The translations under genes were made by a program, and so were the position numbers. Below, one piece after another: positions 1 through 5,209 of a DNA stretch of 7,319 nucleotides. The first letter of the stretch is position 1; the number at the start of each line of letters is the position of its first letter. Origin of the DNA: an uncultured Eubacteriales bacterium (GTDB taxonomy: Bacteria; Bacillota; Clostridia; Lachnospirales; Lachnospiraceae); contig CACYBV010000157.1 in assembly GCA_902772745.1 (NCBI GenBank), positions 1-7,319 on the forward strand, written 5' to 3'. Below the pieces are notes generated by a model. It made no database searches and was not told the origin of the DNA. It saw nothing but the letters and a program-made list of their open reading frames with translations.

Positions 1-19
1 ACCGCCCATACATCGATAT

Positions 20-51
20 AAAAACGCATCTCCGTCGGAGGTGCGTTTTTT
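20..51. terminator. Bidirectional-looking intrinsic terminator at left edge
   Basis: Bases 20-33 pair with 37-50 in a 14-bp stem with one T·G wobble (29/41) and a 3-base loop GTC. The stem opens with five A and closes with a run of six T, so a T-run follows the hairpin on either strand. A TAA at 19-21 in frame 1 could be the end of a gene lying left of the window, but only six codons of it are visible. The odd point is that solute-binding-protein coding sequence begins within about 20 bases downstream. Confidence 0.8.
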
Positions 52-595
52 GCTGCCCGCTTTGAGGAAAACCGACCTGACCGAGTTCGGTCTCAGCACC
101 GATCCCGACAAGGTCGCTCCGGATTCCATGGGCGGCGGCAACTGGTCCGACGGCGCTCAGAAGATCAACTATCCGCTGATCCATTCTGACGATCCGAACG
201 CACTCCTGAACGGTGAGCCCGTTACCACGACCCTTTGGAAGAGTGTCTTTGACAATGAGCGCAATGACTACTCCAACCAGTGGGAAGCAACCTACGGTTA
301 CTATGCACCGCTTGATTACCTGAAGAGCAAGGATCAGCTGGGTGTTGTTGTCGGTACCACCTATACCACGCCTGCTGATTCTACTGACATCGCTGCGATC
401 CGCGGCCAGCTGTCGACCATTACCGCGGCTGCCGGCTGGCAGATGATTTATGCAGAAACCGATGAGCAGTTCCAGCAGATCTGGGACGACATGAAGACCC
501 AGATTGTCGACTTCGGCTATGATGAGTTTGTCGAGTGGGATATGCAGGTTACCCAGGATTGGTGCGACGCTGTCAAGGCAGTCCGCGGCAACTGA
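41..595 (+). CDS. C-terminal fragment of extracellular solute-binding lipoprotein (sugar ABC importer), 5'-truncated
   Basis: The reading frame resembles the last third of family 1 extracellular solute-binding proteins of the LipO/LplA-like lipoprotein type. These proteins sit outside the membrane and deliver oligosaccharides to an ABC permease. Recognisable parts are the TLWKSVF helix (residues 64-70), the PADSTDIAAIRGQL stretch (111-124) and the C-terminal helix ending QIWDDMKTQIVDFGY (146-160). Full-length members have about 500-550 residues; here only about 174 are homologous. The signal peptide, lipobox Cys and both N-terminal lobes are absent. The only nominal start, GTG at 41, lies inside the terminator stem with GGAG directly abutting it, so it is not credible. 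The frame stays open to the left edge, but those codons do not look like this family. No permease genes follow. It is probably a decayed or deletion-generated remnant, or an assembly join. Family assignment is confident; status as a working gene is doubtful. Confidence 0.75.
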   Translation: MRFLLPALRKTDLTEFGLSTDPDKVAPDSMGGGNWSDGAQKINYPLIHSDDPNALLNGEPVTTTLWKSVFDNERNDYSNQWEATYGYYAPLDYLKSKDQLGVVVGTTYTTPADSTDIAAIRGQLSTITAAAGWQMIYAETDEQFQQIWDDMKTQIVDFGYDEFVEWDMQVTQDWCDAVKAVRGN

Positions 596-660
596 TATCA
601 GCTGATGCAGGACCGTCGGACGGGTCTTAGAGCCTGAGTAAGGCGATCTGCAGATGCAGA

Positions 661-707
661 CAAAATGCAGGCGCTCCTGTTGATAAGAGACAGGAGCGCC
701 TGTTTTG
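661..707 (+). terminator. Strong intrinsic terminator after the solute-binding-protein fragment
   Basis: Bases 668-680 pair perfectly with 690-702 (13 bp, GC-rich core) around a 9-base loop, followed by TTTTG. It is the natural terminator of the gene ending at 595 and insulates ppa from upstream transcription. Confidence 0.88.
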
Positions 708-711
708 TCGG

Positions 712-729
712 GAACGCCAAAGCGTTTTT
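712..729 (+). terminator. Weak second terminator-like hairpin
   Basis: AACGC (713-717) pairs with GCGTT (722-726) around the loop CAAA and is followed by TTT. The stem is only 5 bp, so it is at best an auxiliary terminator placed just before the ppa promoter. Confidence 0.4.
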
Positions 730-735
730 CTTCAC

Positions 736-764
736 TTGACATCCTGCGGCTCAGGTAATACAAT
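736..764 (+). promoter_or_regulatory. ppa promoter (sigma-A type)
   Basis: Perfect -35 TTGACA at 736-741, a 17-base spacer, and -10 TACAAT at 759-764 (5/6 match). Transcription would start near 771, giving a leader of about 30 bases. The near-consensus elements suggest strong constitutive expression. Confidence 0.9.
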
Positions 765-783
765 GGTGGGAAAGAACTGAAAC

Positions 784-800
784 AAGGAGGAAACTTCCTT
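784..800 (+). promoter_or_regulatory. ppa ribosome binding site inside a small hairpin
   Basis: The Shine-Dalgarno AAGGAGG (784-790) ends 10 bases before the ATG at 801. The seven bases CTTCCTT immediately before the ATG can pair with the whole site across an AAA loop (six Watson-Crick pairs plus one G·T). The site could therefore be masked in the RNA. Confidence 0.75.
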
Positions 801-1328
801 ATGAATATCTGGCATGATATCGACGAATCCCGGGTGACGCCGGATGAATTTGTAGCCGTCATCGAAATCACCAAGGGCAGCCATGTCAAGTACGAACTGG
901 ATAAGGAAACCGGCTTCCTGTCAATGGACCGGATTCTGTTTACGGCAACGCATTATCCGATGAACTACGGATTTATACCGAAAACCTACGGCGATGACAA
1001 AGACCCTTTGGATGTGCTGGTGCTTTGTTCGGAAGCGATCCGGCCGATGACGCTTGTGAAGTGCCATCCGATCGGTGTCATGCGTATGGAGGACGAGGGT
1101 GCCGGCGACGAGAAGATCATCGCAATCCCGCAGGGCGATCCGACCTATATGAATTATCAGGATATCAGCGAACTGCCGGCGCATATCTTTGAGGAAATGC
1201 AGCATTTCTTCAAACATTACAAGAGCCTGGAGGGCAAGAAGACTGTCGTGAACGAGATGGGCGGCGCGGATGAGGCACGGGAAATCATCGCTAACTGCAT
1301 CCGGAACTACCATCTGAAATTCGGCTGA
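801..1328 (+). CDS. ppa: Inorganic pyrophosphatase, soluble family I
   Basis: Hydrolyses cytosolic pyrophosphate to two phosphates with Mg2+, pulling forward biosynthetic reactions that release PPi. The protein has 175 residues, the usual bacterial length, and follows the E. coli enzyme closely. Matching active-site positions are E22, K30 and E32 in the IEITKGSHVKYE segment, R44 in MDR, Y56 in YPMNYGF, the metal ligands D66, D68 and D71 in DDKDPLD, D98 and D103 with K105 further on, and Y140/K141 in HFFKHYK. The family signature D-x-D-P-x-D has Lys at its second position where Ser, Gly, Asp or Asn is usual; all metal-binding Asp are kept. The start at ATG 801 is set by AAGGAGG ten bases upstream and by the consensus promoter. 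It is a single-gene unit, convergent with pyk. Confidence 0.97.
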   Translation: MNIWHDIDESRVTPDEFVAVIEITKGSHVKYELDKETGFLSMDRILFTATHYPMNYGFIPKTYGDDKDPLDVLVLCSEAIRPMTLVKCHPIGVMRMEDEGAGDEKIIAIPQGDPTYMNYQDISELPAHIFEEMQHFFKHYKSLEGKKTVVNEMGGADEAREIIANCIRNYHLKFG

Positions 1329-1347
1329 GAATTAGGGGCTGCAGCAC

Positions 1348-1427
1348 GAAGCCGTCCGGAAAAAGTGATACTTTTGGGAATAAATTTTCCGCCCCGGAGA
1401 CGGCTTCAGGTCTTCGGGGCGGAAAAT
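1348..1427. terminator. Overlapping hairpins between convergent ppa and pyk; probable pyk terminator
   Basis: Bases 1384-1401 can pair with 1410-1427 in an 18-bp stem (one G·T) with an 8-base loop. Read on the minus strand, the stem is followed by TTATT, giving a fair intrinsic terminator about 40 bases after the pyk stop. On the plus strand no T-run follows. A second stem competes: 1348-1359 (GAAGCCGTCCGG) pairs with 1394-1407 with a 2-base bulge. The two stems share bases 1394-1401 and so exclude each other. No other clear terminator for ppa is visible. Confidence 0.6.
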
Positions 1428-1465
1428 GCATTTATGGGAAGGATACAGCGCTTTACGGGCTTTAG

Positions 1466-2878
1466 TTACACCGTCTCAACCCGGATCGTATTGGTGTTTC
1501 CGGACTGGCCGTTAATCCGGCCTCCGGTCACGACCACGGCGTCGCCTTTCTTAAGACCGAAGACGCGTTTTGCGTGGATGACTGCGAAATGGAACATGAC
1601 ATCCATCGAGTCGAACTGCTCCGAGAGAACCGGGATGACCCCCCAGGAGAGATTCAGCTTGCGCCAGGCTTTTTCGGAGGTGGTCATGCCGATGATATCC
1701 ACGGGACAGCGGAATCTTGAGACAAAACGCGCGGTGATGCCGGAGCGGGAAGTTACGACAATGCCCTTGGCGTGGGTATCGATTGCCATGGTGCAGACCG
1801 CATGCGAGATCGCGTCGAGATTGTTCTTGATCTCGTATTCCGTGTTGTAGAACCATTTTTTGTAATCGATGTTCTTCTCCGTATATTCCGCGATCTCGGC
1901 CATGTTGCGGACAGATTCGACAGGGTATTTTCCCGCAGCGGATTCGCCGGAAAGCATGATTGCGGAAGTTCCGTCGTAAACCGCGTTTGCGACATCGGAG
2001 ATTTCGGCTCGGGTCGGCCGCGGATTCTGGATCATCGACTCAAGCATTTCCGTTGCGGTGATGACGCGCTTTCCGTATAACCTGCAGCGCTGAATCAGAT
2101 GTTTCTGAACAGCCGGCACCTCAACATAAGGGATTTCGACGCCGAGATCTCCGCGCGCCACCATGATGCCGTCCGCGATATCGCAGATCTCGTCAATGTT
2201 GTCGACGCCCGCACGGTTTTCAATCTTGGCGATGATGTCAATGTCCTGTCCGCCGTTTTCATCGAGGAAGGAACGCATCGCCTGCATATCGGCTTTGGTG
2301 GAGACGAAGGAAGCTGCGACGAAATCCACATCATTTTCGATGCCGAAGAGAAGATCCGCCTTATCCTGCTCCGAAAGAAAGGAATTTTTCATCAGCTTGT
2401 TCGGGAAATTCATGCTCTTCCGGTCGGAGAGCGCGCCGCCCGCGATGACACGGCAGTGAATCTGCGGCTTTTCGATTGATACGACCTCGAGGATGACAAT
2501 GCCGTTTGCGATCAGTACCCGGTCGCCCGGCGAGAGGTCGTCTGCGAGTCCTGCGTAGGAAACCGCGACGATCTTCTCGTTTCCGACAATATCTTCGGTG
2601 GTCAGTGAGAATTCGTCACCGTCATGAAGCTCGATCCTTCCGCTCTCAAAAGTCTTTATCCGGTATTCCGGTCCTTTTGTGTCAAGCATGATCGCGATGG
2701 GAAGATCCAGCTCTTCGCGGACTTTTTTAATTGTATCGATTTTGGCCTGATGCTCGGGATGGGTGCCGTGGGAGAAATTGAGCCGCGCGACATTCATGCC
2801 GGCGAGGCACATTTTCCGAAGCACCTCTTCGGATTCGCTGGCGGGACCGATGGTGCATATGATTTTGGTTTTTCTCAT
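1466..2878 (-). CDS. pyk: Pyruvate kinase, 470-residue form
   Basis: Last step of glycolysis: phosphoenolpyruvate plus ADP to pyruvate plus ATP, in the cytosol. The order is an (alpha/beta)8 barrel (about 1-67 and 163-340), the lid B domain (about 68-162) inserted after the DTKGPE motif, and a C domain (about 345-470). Conserved residues include R32/N34/S36 in ARLNFSHG, D66/T67/K68, the catalytic K218 and metal ligand E220 in IIAKIENRAG, D244 in VARGDLGVEIP, T276 in ITATEMLESM, and the NPRPTRAE segment. Glu71 of DTKGPE is typical of K+-activated enzymes. It lacks the extra C-terminal PEP-utiliser-like domain found in many Bacillota pyruvate kinases (about 585 residues) and matches the E. coli PykF length. 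The lid has LIANG and KSMNFPN where LIDDG and KGVNLPG are usual. The start is fixed by AGGAGG at 2886-2891, seven bases upstream. Confidence 0.97.
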   Translation of the reverse strand: MRKTKIICTIGPASESEEVLRKMCLAGMNVARLNFSHGTHPEHQAKIDTIKKVREELDLPIAIMLDTKGPEYRIKTFESGRIELHDGDEFSLTTEDIVGNEKIVAVSYAGLADDLSPGDRVLIANGIVILEVVSIEKPQIHCRVIAGGALSDRKSMNFPNKLMKNSFLSEQDKADLLFGIENDVDFVAASFVSTKADMQAMRSFLDENGGQDIDIIAKIENRAGVDNIDEICDIADGIMVARGDLGVEIPYVEVPAVQKHLIQRCRLYGKRVITATEMLESMIQNPRPTRAEISDVANAVYDGTSAIMLSGESAAGKYPVESVRNMAEIAEYTEKNIDYKKWFYNTEYEIKNNLDAISHAVCTMAIDTHAKGIVVTSRSGITARFVSRFRCPVDIIGMTTSEKAWRKLNLSWGVIPVLSEQFDSMDVMFHFAVIHAKRVFGLKKGDAVVVTGGRINGQSGNTNTIRVETV

Positions 2879-2885
2879 GGGGAAG

Positions 2886-2891
2886 CCTCCT
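2886..2891 (-). promoter_or_regulatory. pyk ribosome binding site
   Basis: Minus-strand AGGAGG, seven bases before the ATG at 2878. It supports this start over an upstream TTG-started frame in the leader. Confidence 0.85.
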
Positions 2892-2932
2892 CTGACAGGA
2901 AAGTAAATGCTTTTTCTGAAAAACTGACTGAT

Positions 2933-2981
2933 GCTGTCTTCATTCTAACCGATTGTATCGGAAAAATCAATGGAAGACAGC
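2933..2981. repeat. 49-bp inverted repeat bracketing the pyk promoter
   Basis: GCTGTCTTC (2933-2941) and GAAGACAGC (2973-2981) are perfect 9-bp inverted copies, about 40 bases centre to centre. One arm lies just past the -10 element and the other just before the -35. The 13-bp CCGAT/ATCGG palindrome is nested inside, nearly on the same centre (2955 against 2957). Confidence 0.75.
2942..2970 (-). promoter_or_regulatory. pyk promoter with internal palindrome
   Basis: On the minus strand, -35 TTGATT (2970-2965), a 17-base spacer, and -10 TAGAAT (2947-2942). The spacer contains the palindrome CCGAT-TGT-ATCGG (2949-2961), an obvious operator candidate. A second -10-like TACAAT (2957-2952) overlaps it but has a poor -35. 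The start point would lie near 2935. Confidence 0.65.
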
Positions 2982-3033
2982 GGATCATCCGGAAATTCGG
3001 CTGAAAACATGTTTTTTTCAATTTTTTCGTTGA

Positions 3034-3055
3034 TTTTGTTGGACTTTTGTTGGAC
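3034..3055 (+). repeat. Tandem 11-bp direct repeat TTTTGTTGGAC x2
   Basis: Two perfect, abutting copies of TTTTGTTGGAC (3034-3044 and 3045-3055). A looser match, TTTTCGTTGA (3024-3033), precedes them. The period is about one helical turn, as in binding sites of OmpR-type response regulators. They cover the place where a -35 element would be for the -10 at 3065. Confidence 0.75.
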
Positions 3056-3064
3056 AGGCTTGTG

Positions 3065-3070
3065 TACAAT
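3065..3070 (+). promoter_or_regulatory. Probable -10 element for the 660-residue protein gene
   Basis: TACAAT (5/6 match) sits 63 bases before the ATG. No -35 fits: the TTGGAC copies lie 20 and 9 bases upstream, neither near 17. The pattern would suit an activator-dependent promoter using the tandem repeats. Expected start point is near 3077. Confidence 0.5.
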
Positions 3071-3133
3071 AGCGTCAGAAGAAACAAAAGATTGCTGATT
3101 GCACCTTAAGATGCAGTTGAAGGAGAAATAACA

Positions 3134-5116
3134 ATGCCAAAAAGACTGATGTTTGATAATGAGCCGCCGGAATCTCTGTCCGCTTACGATCTCGCCAGGG
3201 AAATAAACTTAATCCTGCATTCCAATAAGGCGAGTAAAGCGGAAATGCTGAGCGAATACGCTGCATGGAGAGCAGCCTGGTATGTAATGACCGGAAAGGA
3301 AATGTATGCCGACGATACGAGCGATGTGAACTATGCGAAACTTGCGTCTGTCAAGAACCAGCTTCAGCAGATGGGCATCGGACGTTATGCTTCACAGATG
3401 TATATGAATACAAAGCCGGCGCCTTACCCGCAGGATCTGAATTATTCCGCGTTTCTCAGGGAGCACATTCAGGAGCTGGAACTGGAAGAGCCGGAGTCCG
3501 GGAAAGTCACCGCTCTTCTTGACGGACTGAATCGCGGGTATAATTACAGGCGCGGACAAAACCAGCTGACCTGTTATGAGTTTATGCGCGACAATCTGCG
3601 TGACCGTGTGAATACGGAAGGCGTGCCTTATGAACACAGAGACCGTTCCACATATGAGTATGAGGCGGATGCAGACACCTGGAAGAAATATACCGCGATG
3701 AGTGCCTGTATTCAGGGAGTCGGCTCGGAAGTGCTTTCAGCGAAAAAAGTCGAGCAGTGTAAAAACGCTCCGTTTGACAATCTGATGCTTCGAAACAAGC
3801 GGACGGTCGAAAAGGTCAACCGCGGGGAATACGACAATGTTCAGGCTGCCCGAAAGAAAGTCATCGATTCCTTTACTTTCAACGACGAACATGATTTTAA
3901 TGTTTCCAAACATGTTACGAGCGGAATCTTCAGGAGCATGATAAATCGGGGAGAAGGAGACAGAAACAAACCTGAAATCAAGAGAAAGCCCGAGTATCAT
4001 GACCTGATGCTGAGCATCCAGGATTATCTCGCGGAGCCAAACCGTCTGAAAGCGGCAGAGAAGAGCGCGAATATCCTGGTGGCGGTCGAAAAATTCACCA
4101 AAGGCCGGAAAAGCAACTTTGCTTCGACAGAAGATCGCTGGATGGTGAATCAGGCGATGAATATTCTGGCGGCCGCTGTTCCGGATGCAGTACACAATCC
4201 GAGTGTAAAACCGCTTCTTGACCGCTTCCATAAGGTCAGAAAATATCGTCTGCAGTCCGATCTCGAATTCCCGGATCATCAGTTCAAATCGGCGCTGGAT
4301 ACGAATGCGCAGAAGAGACCCGTATCGGGCGACCCGTACAGATATGATGCCGATGAGATGGCCGAAGGAGAGTCCTGGGGAAGACAGCAGAACGAACAGG
4401 ATATTCAAAAGGACCTGTACGGCGAGCCTGAACCGGAGAGGCGGGCAGCTCCGAGGGCGCTTCCGCCGAAGCCTGAGCGGAGACAGAAGAATCCCACCAA
4501 AATAGAATCACCGAAGATTCCGGAGAAAAGAGATCCGATCAATAAAAACGATTATGTCAACCCCAAAGACCGCTCGGATATGGAGAAAGAACTTTACGGT
4601 GCGGAAGATTCGGAACTTGAGCCGGAATTTGAAAAGAATGAACAGAATCCGATCCGCGTTTCCAAAGCCTACGAACCGGTCCGTGACTTTATTAACGTGA
4701 TTACGGAGATCCAGGAAGAGGCGGGAAATCTGAAGAAAGATTACCTGATGGAAAAGTTTGCGCGGATGGTTGCGCTGAACCAGATGATTCCGAGTGCAGA
4801 CGCGCCGGATTTGATCGATGAAAATGAGATCAGCCGCAGGGCGGAAGAGCTTCAGAAGGATCCCGTAATAGAGCTGATGGCCGATCAGTACAGAGAGAAT
4901 GAGTCGATTCAGAAAAATATGCTGATTCAGGCACAGAAGAAGAAGGACGGCGGCGAATATTTCGGATCCGGAATCGGGCAGCTGTATGACACATACCGTG
5001 CCGATATGCAGAAGAATCCGCAGAACTATAAGGATTACCTGAAGCAGCCGGAGATCAGGGCGGAAGAACCGAAAGTAATAAAACAGCCGGAAGAAAGGCA
5101 GCCGGGAGTCTGCTGA
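3134..5116 (+). CDS. Uncharacterised 660-residue helical protein with charged, proline-rich linker
   Basis: I do not recognise a named family. The start is clear: AAGGAG at 3120-3125, eight bases before the ATG. No signal peptide, membrane segment, Walker A motif or catalytic signature is visible, so it is probably cytosolic. Three parts can be seen. Residues 1-390 look mostly helical and rich in Tyr, Arg and Glu, with an amphipathic block around 330-372 (DRWMVNQAMNILAAAVPDAV). Residues 395-510 form a charged, Pro-rich, probably disordered linker carrying two copies of K-[DE]-L-Y-G (426-430, 485-489) and an RALPPKPER stretch (441-449). Residues 510-640 form a second helical domain (EPVRDFINVITEIQEEAG, then LKKDYLMEKFARMVALNQM). 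The last residue is a lone Cys. I recall similarly built uncharacterised proteins in gut Clostridia but cannot confirm it. It is divergent from pyk, with an unusual control region. No terminator is obvious between it and the next gene. Confidence 0.85.
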   Translation: MPKRLMFDNEPPESLSAYDLAREINLILHSNKASKAEMLSEYAAWRAAWYVMTGKEMYADDTSDVNYAKLASVKNQLQQMGIGRYASQMYMNTKPAPYPQDLNYSAFLREHIQELELEEPESGKVTALLDGLNRGYNYRRGQNQLTCYEFMRDNLRDRVNTEGVPYEHRDRSTYEYEADADTWKKYTAMSACIQGVGSEVLSAKKVEQCKNAPFDNLMLRNKRTVEKVNRGEYDNVQAARKKVIDSFTFNDEHDFNVSKHVTSGIFRSMINRGEGDRNKPEIKRKPEYHDLMLSIQDYLAEPNRLKAAEKSANILVAVEKFTKGRKSNFASTEDRWMVNQAMNILAAAVPDAVHNPSVKPLLDRFHKVRKYRLQSDLEFPDHQFKSALDTNAQKRPVSGDPYRYDADEMAEGESWGRQQNEQDIQKDLYGEPEPERRAAPRALPPKPERRQKNPTKIESPKIPEKRDPINKNDYVNPKDRSDMEKELYGAEDSELEPEFEKNEQNPIRVSKAYEPVRDFINVITEIQEEAGNLKKDYLMEKFARMVALNQMIPSADAPDLIDENEISRRAEELQKDPVIELMADQYRENESIQKNMLIQAQKKKDGGEYFGSGIGQLYDTYRADMQKNPQNYKDYLKQPEIRAEEPKVIKQPEERQPGVC

Positions 5117-5137
5117 TCCCCCTCTCGTATTTTTCCC

Positions 5138-5166
5138 TTGACGCCGTCCCGGAAACGGACTATACT
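5138..5166 (+). promoter_or_regulatory. Promoter of the FMN-dependent dehydrogenase gene
   Basis: -35 TTGACG (5138-5143), a 17-base spacer, and -10 TATACT (5161-5166); 5/6 matches each. It begins 21 bases after the preceding stop, so the gene has its own strong promoter. The start point is expected near 5173. Confidence 0.88.
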
Positions 5167-5195
5167 TCTGATAAACCATAAGATCGTGAAATCAG

Positions 5196-5202
5196 AAGGA
5201 GG
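5196..5202 (+). promoter_or_regulatory. Ribosome binding site that fixes the start at 5210
   Basis: AAGGAGG seven bases before ATG 5210. The same frame is open back to a TTG at 5138, but that codon lies in the -35 element and would be upstream of the transcript. Confidence 0.9.
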
Positions 5203-5209
5203 CAGCAGG

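Noticed and set aside
921..1313. Minus-strand 130-codon frame opposite ppa
   Set aside because: Shadow of the well-conserved pyrophosphatase; no ribosome site or family resemblance.
1365..1850. Plus-strand 161-codon frame entering the 3' end of pyk
   Set aside because: Starts in the intergenic hairpin and runs antisense to conserved pyk sequence; no ribosome site.
2875..3087. Minus-strand 70-codon frame whose TGA overlaps the pyk ATG, suggesting a coupled leader peptide
   Set aside because: It starts with TTG without a ribosome site, upstream of the pyk promoter, so most of it would not be transcribed.
4380..4388. Extra copy of GAAGACAGC, the outer arm of the pyk-promoter repeat
   Set aside because: A lone 9-mer inside coding sequence without an inverted partner is compatible with chance.
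3134..5116. Type VII secretion or effector signals (WXG, YxxxD/E) in the unknown protein
   Set aside because: No WXG turn in a roughly 100-residue helical hairpin and no properly spaced YxxxD/E at the C-terminus.
5144..5160. Short dyads CCGT/ACGG and GTCC/GGAC in the spacer of the FMN gene promoter
   Set aside because: Four-base arms are too weak to call an operator.
3737..5179. Two 223-codon minus-strand open frames (3737-4408 and 4508-5179)
   Set aside because: They lie opposite the 660-residue gene, have no ribosome site, and translate to Leu/Arg/Phe-rich low-information sequence; the plus-strand frame has a clear start.
5138..5209. TTG start extending the FMN enzyme by 24 residues
   Set aside because: The TTG is part of the -35 element; AAGGAGG seven bases before ATG 5210 fixes the start.
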